Positions 21,744 to 34,579 of a stretch of 64,000 nt of DNA are shown here, piece after piece. A program made the translations under genes and the position numbers. The number at the start of each line of letters is the position of its first letter. The first letter of the stretch is position 1. The DNA is taken from positions 2,351,001-2,415,000 of the forward strand of contig NC_054389.1 in assembly GCF_001625195.1 (NCBI RefSeq). The letters are read 5' to 3'. The notes below the pieces were generated by a model. It was not told where the DNA came from, ran no database searches, and was given only the letters and a program-made list of their open reading frames with translations. Source of the stretch: Drechmeria coniospora (lineage: Eukaryota > Ascomycota > Sordariomycetes > Hypocreales > Ophiocordycipitaceae).

Positions 21744-24068
21744 GTTGGTGGCGACGCAGATCGGCGAGAACGCTTTTTCTCCGACCGTGACCGTCTCGCC
21801 GTCCGTGCTCGCGTCTCTTGCGTCGGCTCGAGCAGGAGAGGCGCACCCCGGCGTGCAGTTGAGTTTGCGGCCTCGGGTTCGGTACCCACCGGCAAGCGCC
21901 GTCGTGGCAAGCGCCCCGTCGCGACCGGCCGTTTCCTGAGCGATTGCGCGGCGCCATGTTTGCTGCGTTCATGAGCGTCGGCACGAATCTGGATGATGCG
22001 GATGCTTTGGGACATGGTGGTACATTCGCGCCCCGCCAACCGGCGACGTCGACCTACTGTACTTACTTGGCTTGCACCAGGAGCGCTGCCGCATGCGGCC
22101 TAACGTGGTCCGCACCATGGATGGCGTCCCCCGCCTGTCCGCCGTAACACCTCGCCAGCGGTTCGTCGTGTCACCATGACCCTGCACATGTACTTACAGT
22201 ACTCCGTACTTTGTACTGTATTCTTACGAGTATTGTGCCTAGGTACTCCGCACTACTTATCCTTATTGTTGACTCCGTAGCGCCATGTGCTCAAGTACAT
22301 GTACTGTACTTACAGGTGGGCACCTGCACCCGCGCATACCGGCGTCCCTTGCCTGCCCATGTACGGGAACTGGAGTTGGTGCATGGAGTAATAATAGCCG
22401 TACGCCGGAGGTACCGCTACTACAATACTTACATGCAAGCCTTCAGCGCATTCAAATACCTACCAGCATCGAGGCGAAAAGGTACGAGAAATAGTACTGC
22501 AGTCCGAGCGACAAGCATCTACGAAACGAGTACTGTACTGTACACATGCGTGTCTGTGAGGACTACTTGCAAGTACGTACCAGCTGCTTGTGCTGCCGGC
22601 AGGTTGGCGGGCGCATCGCGGCGCCGTGTCTGGGCGCAATTTGCCGCCCGGGTGCTGCGACGGCCCAACCTTTGCCGGTGAGACATGGATCGATTGCTTG
22701 CAACTGGTAGCACCCGACATCAGCACCCGACAATGTGACGGCCATCCGCACGATGCTAGCAAGCACATGTGCCGTTGCAAATACGAACAGGACGCGTTGG
22801 CGCAATCATTCCGCCGGGTTGGCGAAGAACTGGACGTGCTGTCGTGCGTCGGCCCTGTCGGGACGGACGGCGGGCGCTCGACGGGGGGCGACTAGTGATA
22901 GTAGCAGGCCTACTAAGTGCTAGGTAGGTCGGAACTTGTACGATGGAGCACATGCTAAACGTAAACGGTACATTTCGACCGCTGATGCGGAGTTGGTCGG
23001 CTAGTAGCTTCGTACCCTGCGTCGCAGTGCAGTCTGCAATACTAGCACTCCGTACTCCTAGGTGCGCATCGTTGGGGCTACAGTAGGTTACTAGGTGTAG
23101 TTTGTAATTAATACTTAGGTACAGTACAGTACAGTACGGAGTACGGAGTACTTGCATAGGTACTTTACCTGCACGTGTTTACTGTAGGTATTCGGTACCG
23201 CGTACCGCGTACACCAGGTACCCAAGTCCGGCCATCCTGCAGTGGGTTGGTCGCGTACCACGGGTCATCCTCGTCCTCCTGTGCCGGACCGGGAAAGACC
23301 TCCGTGGTGGCCGTTGCGTTGCCCAACATGCGCTCGTCGCAGGTACCTAGTACATTTCCGTTTGCTCGTCTCGACATCCGGCACACGGCGCCGCACCTCG
23401 CCAGAAGCAGTCGAGCAAGGGTCAAGGTCGAGAAGTCAGCTCCGGCGTCGCTCCAGCGGCCGTGCCGAGTGCGTCGTCGCGTCTTCGGTCCGGGACGAGA
23501 AGGCCAGGCCCCCTGCATCGACGTCGTGGGGACTGCATCATTGGGCCTCATGACGGCGGACAGGTCTGGCGCGGGTGAAGCGCATGTACCGGGTATGGAG
23601 TGCACAACCAAGGGCCTCCCGCTGCAAATGAATGCGAGTACATGTACCTACAGTACACGTACGAAGCTGGTATGTGCAGTGCAGGTGTACTGTACTTGCG
23701 CATTTTGACGCACCTCCTTACTGCTGTACTTGTGTGAGTGCAAGCACAAGTGGTACCTGATACTCCCACGAGGTACGGAGTATTACTTGCTGGTAGAATT
23801 GGTGGATTTGCGAGACGAGTGCGGCGTTGTGCAAATAACAAGAGTACGCAAGTACGGAGTAGAATTGGTATTAATCTTGTACAAGTTCGGGTATGCTGCA
23901 GCCAAGTCCTCTACTCGAGTTGTGCTGAGCTTGACATGAACCGGGGCCAAGGAGAGCGGTAGCGGCCCCCCCCCTTCCCCCCCCCACCCCCACCTAGTCC
24001 AAGTGCTACAGCCGCATGTACTTGTAGGTGTACTAATACTTGTCTTAGTTGGTACATGTAGTTGTACT

Positions 24069-24084
24069 TACTCCGTACGGAGTA
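24069..24084. repeat. Perfect palindrome TACTCCGTACGGAGTA
   Basis: This is the clearest full-length copy of a motif dispersed through the intergenic DNA. Half-sites or doubled halves occur at many places, including 8224-8244, 21440-21455, 23134-23151, 29250-29277, 35095-35121 and 48664-48690. Confidence 0.85.
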
Positions 24085-25510
24085 CTTGCAGTACAGTACT
24101 TACATACTCACATACTTATCTACTTAGTACTCTAAGTATTACAGTACTTACTAGATACTTAGTTGCAAGTACTTACGCATGCACTCCGTATATAAGTAGT
24201 ACCTTGGAACAGTATTACCTACAGTACTGCACTTGCAGCACACTCGGGCAGCGCAGCACTGCAAGTACATATAGTTGTGCAGTACTCCGTACGTGGACTA
24301 TGCCTTGGCACCCGTGGTGCTTCGTACTTGCGTGCCGGTCGGTGCCCTCGCGCGCACTCGTTGGGATCGGTCCCCAGCTGGTGGGTTGGTGGGTGGCCGC
24401 CATGGACGGATGGGCGGCAGCCCCGTGTCCTGGTGACGACAGCAATGGGCGCGCGAGGCGAAACGAACGCATAATCTCGACAGGCGCCGGGTAGGGACAA
24501 TCCGTCGAGTGCGGGTTGGCGAATACATCATCCGCCGCCCACGTCCGGCGGCCCGCCCGCTCTCGTCTCGACGCCGGCTGCGTCGAGACCTGTGTTCCGC
24601 TTCTGCCCGTAGGTTGCTGGCCGTATCGGTACATGCACTTCCGGTGCACGCTTGCCGTGGCAGCGTGCTCGATTTTCCGAGGCCGGGAACCTTGTCGATT
24701 GTATTACCTGACGAATACCACCTTGCCAGGTAGTGACTCTAGCGAGCTTGGCAGGGATACTTGCGAGCACGGGGTATCAACATGATGCTACGCCGTGCTT
24801 GCCTCTGCTCTAGCCAGCGCTTGCACGAGCACAAACAACCAAGCACTTGGTCACTTGCACTTGCTACGACTCCGGGCATGTACTTACAGTACTTACAAGC
24901 ACGAGCGCGTGGACTTGCTCGAGCATGGTACATGTACTTTGTACGTGTAGTTGTACTTGCTGTCTGTACTGTAGTGTAGTAGCAGGTGTAAGTACACGCA
25001 AGTACTACGCATGCGTTTACCATGATTACAGTACTGCGGTGCCGCCTGCGCAACTCGTACCCCGTGCGTCGTACATTTTCGTACAGGTACTTGCTTGCAC
25101 CGCAGATGGCTATCAGGTAGTGCGCTGGCAAAGGGTTCAATTGTACTTATGCACGAGGTCTTGTGTGTGCGGTACATGCACTGGCGGTGCGGTGCGGGTA
25201 CCCGAGGTGTACCTGTACATGTGCTGTACCCAAGCACGGAGTACACCTACTCGTATTCTCGCAACCGCTCGAGGCAGGCGCCGTCCTCGATCCACCGCCA
25301 ACGGCTGCCGGTCGTGGACTCGATGCTGCTGGAGCTATTACCTATTCGGTCCCCGTCTGGTGCCCACATGCGCCGGCATCCGCCATTCACCCTGGGCTGC
25401 ACTTGCCTGAGCCGACTCGTAATTCCTGCCATCGGTCCTGCCATTGCTGCGACCTTGCCGACCTGACGCAATTGGCAGTCTCCAACCCCAAGCCGACCAA
25501 CGATCAAGCC

Positions 25511-25735
25511 TGTCTGTCTGTCATCCATCCATTTATCCACCCCATCCATTCATCCATCCGTCCACTCGTTCACCACCCACCCATCCGCTCGCCCATCCAT
25601 CCAACCAACCGCCAACCAACCGCCAACCAGCCGCCAACCAACCATCCATCCATTCATCAACCCATCCGTTCGTCTACCTGGCCGACCAACATCCGTCCAA
25701 CCACCGACCAACCAACCGGCCAACACCGTCGCTCC
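25511..25735. repeat. CATC/AACC simple-sequence stretch upstream of G-alpha
   Basis: Degenerate CATC(C), CAACC and CGCCAACC units run for about 220 bp. They create long open frames of P/H/S/T-rich sequence in several frames, which I treat as artefacts of composition. Confidence 0.75.
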
Positions 25736-26206
25736 TCGTTGCATCAGCACTCGCCCGCCCGAGCTCGCCTCCCGCCGCTGCCGCCAACCAGACGTCAGCT
25801 CGCCGGCCCCCCTCCGTGCTCGCAGGCGCGCAGCTACCCCAAGCTCGAGCAGGCAAGCCGTCGTCACACCACCCCGTCGTCGTCAGCCCGCCTCCCGCCG
25901 GCAACGCTCCTCCCCACCAGCGAAGCCGACGTCGACGTCAGTCCGAGCCGAGCCTGGCCAAGGCGAGCGTCAACGGCCCGCTTTGTCATCGTCGCCCTCG
26001 ACCTCGAACTCGCCGCCGCCGTTCTTCCTCCTGCGTCATCGTCGTTTGTGCCTCACGCACCGCTCCGCACGCCGTTGCCTCTCGCCCGGCACCGTCCTCA
26101 CCCCCCACCCGACGCATTTTACCGTGCTGCGCGCCCATCGCTCTCGTGCCGAACGAGCCGGTCGACCTCCAGGAGTCCGCTCTGCCGTGCCGACATTTCC
26201 GCCCCC

Positions 26207-26208
<2 letters not shown>

Positions 26209-26238
<30 letters not shown>

Positions 26239-26325
26239 GATAGCGACGACGACAGCGAAGACGAAGACGACGACGAGGACGAGGACGACGACGACGACGA
26301 CAACCACCATCACCACCACCCCCGG
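26209..26325 (+). repeat. GAC/GAT trinucleotide tract in G-alpha leader
   Basis: Runs of GACGACGACAGC and GACGAGGAC units are followed by CACCAC units, ending about 170 bp before the G-alpha start. The open frame it creates is not in phase with the G-alpha ATG. It may be part of the 5' UTR. Confidence 0.75.
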
Positions 26326-26491
26326 CGCGAGGGTTCCCTCTCCATCGTCACGACGAGGGCTTCCCATGCGTTAGGCGCCTCGGGCGTTCCCCGCTGGCAA
26401 GAGGCAGCAGCGTATCGACGTCGATCGGGCTCGCCGCATCCCCCATCCGCCCTTTCGGCGTGCCATCCTCGTGCCCGCCTGGCCGCCCAGG

Positions 26492-27908
26492 ATGGGTGGG
26501 TGTATGAGCACCTCGAGCGTCGAGGTGGCCGAGCAGAAGAAGAAGAGTCAGGCGATCGACAAGGTGCTCGAGGATGACTCCAAGAAGCTCCGGAAGGAGT
26601 GCAAGATATTATTGCTCGGTAAGGCGTCGAGGCCGCGCGGCCGCCCCGGCTGGCCGCCCCGGACCGCTCCCTGCTGACGGCCGTGTCCACCTATAGGCTC
26701 CGGCGAGAGCGGCAAGTCGACCATCGTCAAGCAGATGAAGATTATCCACCTCAAGGGCTACTCGGAAGACGAGCTCTACAACTACAGACCCACCGTCTTC
26801 AAGAACATCGTCGAGTGCGCCAAGGCCGTCATCGCGGCCATGCAGCAGTTCGGCATCGAGCCCCACGACGAGGAGAACCAGCGGCATGTCGACTACCTGA
26901 TGCAGTACCAGGCCGAGTCGGGCCCCCAGGCGCACATCGACCCCCAGGTCGGCGTCGCCGTGCAGTCGCTGTGGTCCGACCCGGCGAGGGAGCAGCTCAT
27001 GGAGCACCAGGCCGAGTTCTACCTCATGGACTCGGCCGAGTAGTGAGTGGCCCCGCGGGTCCGTCGTCTCGGCCGTCGCTGACGTGGCGCGCGCCGCCCT
27101 GCAGCTTCTTCCAGGAGGTGATGCGCATCGTCGCGCCCGACTACCTGCCCAGCGAGATGGACGTGCTGCGAGCGAGGACCAAGACGACGGGCATATACGA
27201 GACGAGGTTCCAGATGGGCCAGCTCAGCATGCAGTACGTCAACGACGCCGGCCCGAGCCGACGCGGAGCGAACCGAACGACGACGCTGACGCTGACGGGT
27301 GCCTAGCATGTTCGACGTCGGCGGACAGAGGAGCGAGCGCAAGAAGTGGATCCACTGCTTCGAGAACGTCACGTCCATCATCTTCTGCGTCGCCCTGAGC
27401 GAGTACGACCAGGTGCTTCTGGAGGAGAGCAGTCAGGTGAGCGCCGGTCCCGGGGGCGGGGTGCGTGGGTGCGGCTGTCGGGCCCACGGCTGACGTGGAG
27501 GACGCAGAATCGCATGATGGAGAGTCTCCTGCTGTTCGACTCGGTCGTCAACTCGCGATGGTTCATGAGAACCAGCATCATCCTCTTCCTCAACAAGGTG
27601 GACATTCTCAAGCAGAAGCTGCTCCGGTCGCCCCTCGGGAACTACTTCCCCGACTACTCGGGCGGAAACGACGTCAGCAAGGCGGCCAAGTATCTTCTGT
27701 GGCGCTTCAACCAGGTGAACAGGGCGCACCTGAACCTCTATCCCCAGTGCGTCACGACCCTCGCGTTTCCCCGCGCGCCGCCCTGGCCCGTGCTGACCTC
27801 AGGCGCAGCTTAACCCAGGCCACGGACACGTCCAACATCCGGCTCGTCTTCGCCGCCGTCAAGGAGACGATACTCAACAACGCGCTCAAGGACTCGGGCA
27901 TTCTGTGA
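26492..27908 (+). CDS. gna-3: Heterotrimeric G-protein alpha subunit, group III (GNA-3 type)
   Basis: The product is 356 residues, the exact length of Neurospora GNA-3. Exons are 26492-26618, 26697-27042, 27105-27233, 27307-27436, 27508-27746 and 27809-27908. The N-terminus MGGCMS carries the myristoylation glycine and a nearby cysteine for palmitoylation. The nucleotide-binding motifs are all present: GSGESGKST (43-51), RARTKTTGI with the catalytic Arg of switch [13 protein letters not shown] with Gln208, NKVD and TQATDT. It ends in [10 protein letters not shown], lacking the cysteine that pertussis toxin modifies in group I. In filamentous fungi this class activates adenylyl cyclase and links nutrient sensing to growth, conidiation and host responses. 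All introns begin GTRNG and show CTGAC branch sites. Key residues look intact. No neighbour suggests a special context. Confidence 0.97.
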
Positions 27909-30740
27909 CGCATCCGCCACGCACGATGGCCCGACCGCACCGTCGACCGACCGAACTGACCGGCGGCGGATGCGCGCGGGGGCCTTTGCTTGGAGTTTTG
28001 GACAGCCTTGCGCTCTCTCGGCGACGCGACGCCGCCGCAACGTCACGGCCGCCTTCTCTTGTCTCCGACGACGCGGCCGACGGCGGCGGCGCACCGCCCG
28101 ATGCACGTTCCTGGGCGTCTCCGAAGACGACGCCGATGGCGAATACTCGCAACACCACGCACGGCGACGGCCGGCGATGCCGCGCTTCCTCGAGACGTGA
28201 ACGGAGCGGCCGCGCGCGCCGGACCGTCGGGACCGTCGGAGCACAGAGCCGGCGCATGCGGATCGATGGCGCAACGCAACGACGACGGGCGTCATGCACG
28301 CGAGCCCATGGGGGGATGGAGGAGGCCTGGCGTCGGGGCGTCCCGAGGAGATGGGACGCTGGCGCAGGCTGAGCTTGACGGTCGCGTCAGCACCCGATTC
28401 GCCGCCGCCGGACGGATCCGACACCGATACCCTTTGACGATGGAGATTTCGGAGAGGAGAGACGAGGAGAGGCGAGGCGTGGCGTGGAGCGGAGAGCGCA
28501 CGCACGGCGCGATGACTGCGTGACCCGTGTCGGCGCATGCCCACGGGCCGTCGCAAGTGGGAGCGGAACGCTTTGGACATGACGGCACATACCGCGGTCG
28601 ACGAACATATTGGACCCCTTGACCCATGCGCGACGGGCAGCCGCCGTGGCTCCGGCCCCGTCACGCAGCCTACTATTTTTTTGATCAGCACCCCCTCGGG
28701 GTGGGACAGGACGAAGTATCACGAGCCTATTTATGACGCATAGCAGACAGATCCTTCCTTAGTACATGACAATTCTACCAGAGGCAAACTCGTTTCATTC
28801 CCTCGAGCAGGCCGAGCAAGGTGTCGTGGGGGTTGTGCGGGGATGGATGCGTCAAAAGGGGAGGCAGGATGCAGGTGATCCGATGGTGCATGTCGACCAG
28901 CGAGGCCATCTTGCATCCTCTGCTCGCCACTATCCTGCATCTCTACTGCACGTGAAGGGGTACGTATGGTGTTGTGTTAAGTAATATTGTACTCGGCACG
29001 TGTAGGAGTACATGCATGTATGTAGGAGTCGTCGCGCTATTGCTGTACTTGCCTGTACGGAGTACTGCACTCTGCATTGTAAGCGAGAGTACGGAGTACA
29101 TGTACGGAGCACAGAGGACTCTGTAATACTTGGCCCGTACTGTAGGAGAAGCTGTCCTGTACGGAGCACATGTACTGGTTATCCGTAGAGCAAGCATCGA
29201 GTACAAGGTAGGGAGCGAGCGAGTACGAAGAGTACATGTACTTGCCAGTACGGAGTACAGTACTGTACGGAGTACTTGGACTATAGTACGGATACAGGTA
29301 TCAGGGTAATGGTGCTTGTACTTAAGTACTGTCGTACTCCGTACTCCATACAGGTATCAGGATAATAGTACTTGTGCTGAGTCCCTACCTGCACAGCTAC
29401 AGCACGCACCTGCAGTACCTGCACAACTACTAATGTACCGTGGTTGTGCACCTACAAGTACTGTGCTGTAATGCCCCGTACTCAGACTGGCACACCTCCT
29501 CCACCTGCGCCGAAGCGTGCACCTATAGACATCCCTTACCTATATGTGTATGCATCATTCGCACGCGGAACCGTCAATGGCACATTGTTCGTCCTCGTAG
29601 CTGCTTTTTCTCGGTTGAGTATTCCGAATTCGTTTGGCAGAGGCATGCACGTGTATCCCACGCACTCGTGTACCCTGGTGCCTGATGGCGGTCTCGGCCG
29701 GCGCGAGGGACGAGAGGAATGCGCCCAGGTAGTACGGGGCAACTGCTTTCGGCGAGGCGTGCCACGGCCTCCATCCAGGAGCACAATGGAGAGGGACGAC
29801 AACAAAGACAGCAAGGTGCCGTTCTTGTGCAGGCGCAGGCGCAGGCACGCATTCGCCTCGCCTCGTGGATTGCTTTCGCGAGTGCCAGTGCCTGCGCTGC
29901 TTTCGCCGCTGTTTTCTCCCTTGCCTCGTTGTCCCGCGACGTACATAACCGACGGTTCGCGCTCCGGCCAAGCACGCTTCGCATTCGACATCTCCTCTGA
30001 CAACCGGCGACGTGCACCATTGCGCGCAAGCACTCGTACGGAACTTGAAAGCGGCCGTCGTCATCGTATTCGTCACCAACACACGCACAAACGCTCGGAA
30101 CTGCTTTTCCTTCCCCTCTCCGCCCCTCCTCCCCCTCCTCCTCCTCCTCCCCCTCCCCCTCCCCCCCGCTTCCACCCCGCCAGAAGCCGGGCCGATCGCG
30201 AGGTGCTGTACGGAGCATTACGGAGTCGACGATCCACCGTGGACAGGTAAGCCCGCCAGCGACCTCGCAGCACCCCTACGGCGCTGCCGCCGCGCCCCCC
30301 CCCCACCCCCCGTACGCTCGAATGCCGTGCTGGTGGTACCTGGGCCGACACCGTCTGCATGCACTATCTGCATGTACTTGCAGTACACTACCTGCGCTGC
30401 GCGCCCTGGCACTTGGGGGTACACTTGCTCGCACTCGTGCCTCGGTGCGTACGTGGGTAGCGGACGTGTACACGCATGTACCGGTACTACGGATGAATCC
30501 GTGCCTGTTCCCGCACAGTGTGCGGCTCGCACAGCTCTCCTTGGCTCCTGTCGCAGGGACGGACCGTCCAGAGCGACTGCCGTCCTGCTGCCCGTCACCG
30601 CCCCCGTCACCGCCCCGTCGCCCTTCCGTCCCTTCCGTCCAGTCCGTCCACTCCGTCCCCATGGTCCCCTCGGTCCCTTTCCTCTCGCCTCCCCCCCCCC
30701 CCCCAGACGCTGACTTGAACGAGCGATGCAACTGCCAGCC
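27909..30740. other. Gap between G-alpha and glycogen phosphorylase
   Basis: The first 800 bases are GC-rich with open frames in every phase but no recognisable protein; part must be the G-alpha 3' UTR. The middle (28960-29470) is dense in GTACGGAGTAC motifs. The right end (30100-30740) is C/T-rich and should be the glycogen phosphorylase promoter and leader. An open frame at 29444-30250 has no family signature. Confidence 0.5.
30691..30704 (+). promoter_or_regulatory. C14 homopolymer in the glycogen phosphorylase leader
   Basis: Fourteen consecutive cytosines lie 21-36 bases before the candidate start codons at 30726 and 30741. A related C9-A-C7 tract is at 30296-30312. Function is unknown. 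Confidence 0.7.
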
Positions 30741-33700
30741 ATGACAAACGAACAGCAACGATTGCCGACCCGGGAGCGTCGACCCTCGACCTCGGCTCCC
30801 GTCGTGGACATCCAGGGCTCCGTCGGTCCCGCCGGCATCTCTCGACCGAAGCATAAGCGGACCTTCACCGGCTTCGGCGCCGGCGAGATCAAGAGCGTCG
30901 AAGGTGCGTCCCTTTCTGCCCCCGTCCCCGGTCCCCGACCCGTGCCGGTGGTCGAGCTGACGAGCGACGACGGGCAGCCTCGATCCCCGAACCGCAGCGG
31001 GAGGCGTGGAAGCGAAACCAGGTCCAGAGCTTCGGCGACAAGGATGGCTTCGAGAGGGAGATGGTCCGCCACGTCGAGACGACGCTCGCGCGCAGCATGT
31101 TCAACTGCGACGAGTCGGCCGCCTACTCGGCCACGAGCCTCGCCTTCCGCGATCGCCTCATCACCGACTGGAACAAGACGCAGCAGCGGCAGACCTTCAA
31201 CGACACGAAACGCGTCTACTACCTGAGCCTCGAGTTTCTCATGGGCCGAGCGCTCGACAACGCCATGCTCAACGTCGGCCTCAAGGACACGGCCAAGGGT
31301 GAGTGGCGGGAGACGTGGGCGGCAGGCGCCGCGCCCGAGGGGGCCAATCGACCGACCGGCTGACCTCGTCCTGCCTCGTCCCTCTAGCCGGCCTCGCCGA
31401 CCTCGGCTTCCGAATCGAGGACATCATCTCGCAGGAGCACGACGCGGCTCTCGGCAACGGCGGCCTCGGCCGCCTCGCCGCCTGCTTCCTCGACAGCCTG
31501 GCCTCGCTCAACTACCCCGCCTGGGGCTACGGTCTCCGCTACCGGTACGGCATCTTCAAGCAGGAGATCATCGACGGCTACCAGGTCGAGGTGCCCGACT
31601 ACTGGCTCGACTTTAACCCCTGGGAGTTTCCCCGCCACGACGTGACGGTCGACGTAGGCCCGGACGAGCCCCTTCTCGGCCCGCCTCGTGCCCGCGGCTG
31701 ACGGCGGAATCGCAGATTCAATTCTTCGGCCACGTCAACAAGGTGACCAACGACGCCGGCAAGTCCGTCTGCATCTGGGAGGGCGGCGAGATCGTCCAGG
31801 CCGTCGCCTACGACGTGCCCATCCCCGGCTACGACACGCCGACGACCAACAACCTCCGGCTGTGGTCCAGCAAGGCGTCGGGCGGCGAGTTTGACTTTCA
31901 AAAGTTCAACAGCGGCGACTACGAGAGCTCCGTCGCCGACCAGCAGCGCGCCGAGACCATCAGCGCCGTCCTGTACCCCAACGACAACCTCGAGCGCGGC
32001 AAGGAGCTCCGGCTGAAGCAGCAGTACTTTTGGGTCGCCGCCTCGCTCTACGACATCGTCCGCCGCTTCAAGAAGTCGAAGCGTCCCTGGACCGAGTTCC
32101 CCGACCAGGTGGCCATCCAGCTCAACGACACGCACCCGACGCTCGCCATCGTCGAGCTGCAGCGCATCCTCATCGACATCGAGGGGCTCGAGTGGGATCT
32201 CGCCTGGGACATTGTCAGGGAAACCGTACGTGCGCCTTGGTCCTCCGGCCCCCCCTTTCCCCGACGACGCGGACAACCCCCCTTTGCTGCCCCCCTTTGC
32301 TGACGGCCGCGCGCGTGCGCCGCAGTTTGGCTACACCAACCACACCGTGCTCCCCGAGGCGCTCGAGAAGTGGCCCGTGAGCCTCGTCCAGCACCTCCTG
32401 CCGAGGCACCTCCAGATCATCTACGACATCAACCTCTACTTCCTCCAGCAGGTCGAAAAGGCCTTCCCCGACGACGGCGACATGCTCCGGCGCGTCTCCA
32501 TCATCGAGGAGTCGCAGCCCAAGATGGTCCGCATGGCCTTTCTCGCCATCGTCGGCTCCCACAAGGTCAACGGCGTGGCCGAGCTGCACTCGGACCTCAT
32601 CAAGACGACCATCTTCAAGGACTTTGTCCAGATCTACGGGCCCGACAAGTTCACCAACGTCACCAACGGCATCACCCCCCGCCGCTGGCTGCACCAGGCC
32701 AACCCGCGCCTGTCGGAGCTCATCGCCTCCAAGGTCGGCGGCAACGACTTCCTCAAGGACCTGACGCTGCTCAACCGGCTCGAGAAGCACGTCAAGGACG
32801 CCAAGTTCCGGCGCGAGTGGGCCGAGATCAAGTACGCCAACAAGGTGCGCCTCGCCAAGCACATCAAGACGACGACGGGCATCACCGTCAACCCGGCCGC
32901 CCTCTTCGACGTCCAGGTCAAGCGGATCCACGAGTACAAGCGGCAGCAGCTCAACATCTTTGGCGTCATCCACCGCTACCTGTCCATCAAGGCCATGAGC
33001 CCGCCCGAGCGCAAGAAGCAGCTGCCCCGCGTCGTCGTCTTCGGCGGCAAGGCGGCGCCGGGCTACTGGATGGCGAAGCAGATCATCCACCTCATCAACG
33101 CCGTCGGCGCCGTCGTCAACGAGGACGAGGACGTCGGCGACCTCCTCAAGGTCATCTTCCTCGAGGACTACAACGTGAGCAAGGCCGAGATCATCTGCCC
33201 CGCCTCCGACATCAGCCAGCACATCTCGACGGCCGGCACCGAGTGAGTGGCACGCCGAGGACGGCAGTCGTCGTCGTCGTCGTCATCGTCGTCGGCATCG
33301 CGCTAACGAGCCCTCGCAGAGCCTCGGGCACGAGCAACATGAAGTTTGTCCTCAACGGCGGCCTCATCATCGGCACCTGCGACGGCGCCAACGTACGCGC
33401 GACCCCGGCGCCCCCCACCCCCCCTCCCCTTCGCATCGCGTGACCGCGCTGACGGCCGAGGCAGATCGAGATCACGCGCGAGATTGGCGAGAGCAACATC
33501 TTCCTCTTCGGCAACCTCGCCGAGGACGTCGAGGACCTCCGGCACGCCCACACGCACGGCTCCCACAGCATCGACGCGAAGCTGGACAAGGTCTTTGCCG
33601 AGATCGAGAAGGGCACCTTTGGCTCCGTCGACGACTTCCGCGGCATGATCGCGGCCGTGAGGCAGCACGGCGACTACTACCTCGTGTCGGACGACTTCAA

Positions 33701-33872
33701 CAGCTACATCGAGACGCACGACCTCGTCGACGCCGCGTACCGGAACCAGGACGAGTGGGTGTCCAAGTGCATCCTCTCGGTCGCGAGGATGGGATTCTTC
33801 ACGAGCGACCGTTGCATCAACGAGTACGCCGAGAGCATCTGGAACATTGAGCCCCTCTACACCGGAAAGTAG
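30741..33872 (+). CDS. GPH1: Glycogen phosphorylase
   Basis: The product is 885 residues (890 if the ATG at 30726 is used). Exons are 30741-30903, 30978-31298, 31388-31653, 31716-32225, 32326-33242, 33320-33392 and 33465-33872. It releases glucose-1-phosphate from glycogen using pyridoxal phosphate. Family blocks are complete: [72 protein letters not shown] and [15 protein letters not shown], which holds the PLP-binding lysine. The segment CDGANIEI follows across the last intron. The N-terminal TRERRPS offers a basic-directed phosphorylation site, consistent with control by a cAMP-dependent kinase, though this is inferred from sequence only. I favour the second ATG because [15 protein letters not shown] resembles relatives more closely. 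The G-alpha gene 2.8 kb upstream is on the same strand but probably independent. Confidence 0.97.
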
Positions 33873-34150
33873 CGGGCTCGACGGAGGAACGTCGCGCGGC
33901 GCGTGGACAGGACGGCCCGCGCGCGTGCCTCGTAGGTGGCCAGTCTTGCGAGCCTCCGCAGGGGCCGGCGGGTTGATGTTGAAGCGTGGACCGTGGGATG
34001 GGACGGCCGGCTGCTGCTGGAGGCATGAATATTTTCGGGCATGCTCGTGGATACGATTCTTCTGGCAACGAATGAAAAACCGGGTTACCGAGGAAGGCCG
34101 TAGCCTCGTCGGTTCTCATGCGCTCTACTGGCTCTCGTCGCTGTGCCTGT

Positions 34151-34307
34151 GGCACCCTTGCCGTAGTTGTACCCTACGGAGCACAGCAAGCAAGTACTTT
34201 GCAATGATGACAATTGCTATTACCAAGTAACGGCACCCTTGCTGTAGTTGTACCCTACGGAGCACAGCCAGTACTTGCAATGATGACAATTGCTATTGCC
34301 AAGTAAC
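34151..34307. repeat. Tandem duplication of about 80 bp
   Basis: Copy 1 (34151-34231) and copy 2 (34232-34307) both run from GGCACCCTTG through CCTACGGAGCACAG to GCTATT.CCAAGTAAC. A third diverged copy starts at 34415 with GGTACCCTTGCCGTAG. Shared flanks (a CTCT..GTCGCTGTGC block before copy 1 and at 34375-34400) suggest an older, larger repeat unit. Confidence 0.85.
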
Positions 34308-34557
34308 AGTAGGTGTACGGATATAGTGCGGAATACTGACAAGTAGTGCAAGTGCAAGTCTTTTCACGCGCCTTGCTAGCTCCTCTCTGTCGCTGTGCAG
34401 TACAGAGTGCCTATGGTACCCTTGCCGTAGTCCCACCCTACAGAGTGCAACACGTCCTTGCAATGTCAATACAAATGCCGAGTACTGTGCGGACAAGTCA
34501 AAAGTGTACTCCCTACTTGCAAGTCCTTTCACGCTCTTATAGCTTTGATCACTGTGT

Positions 34558-34579
34558 ATATATATATATATATATATAC
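34558..34579. repeat. TA dinucleotide microsatellite
   Basis: About eleven TA units lie directly before a TACGGAGT motif. Confidence 0.9.

Larger units (their letters stand above)
17352..26491. other. 9.1-kb gene-free region between AVL9 and G-alpha
   Basis: I recognise no conserved protein, tRNA or transposon on either strand. The left part (17352-18120) is GC-rich and probably AVL9 promoter. From 18300 to 25260 it is a patchwork of GTAC-rich stretches with many TACGGAGTA motifs and GC-rich islands such as 21560-21950 and 23230-23560. The last kilobase (25260-26491) is CATC/AACC- and GAC-rich and leads into the G-alpha gene. Open frames here are short or low-complexity and lack family signatures. 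Confidence 0.5.

Noticed and set aside
25163..26577. Two overlapping open frames of 377-403 codons upstream of G-alpha
   Set aside because: Their sequence is driven by CATC, AACC and GAC simple repeats, is not in frame with G-alpha and has no recognisable domain.
29444..30250. 268-codon open frame upstream of glycogen phosphorylase
   Set aside because: No domain or conserved motif, ends in proline/arginine low complexity caused by C/T tracts.
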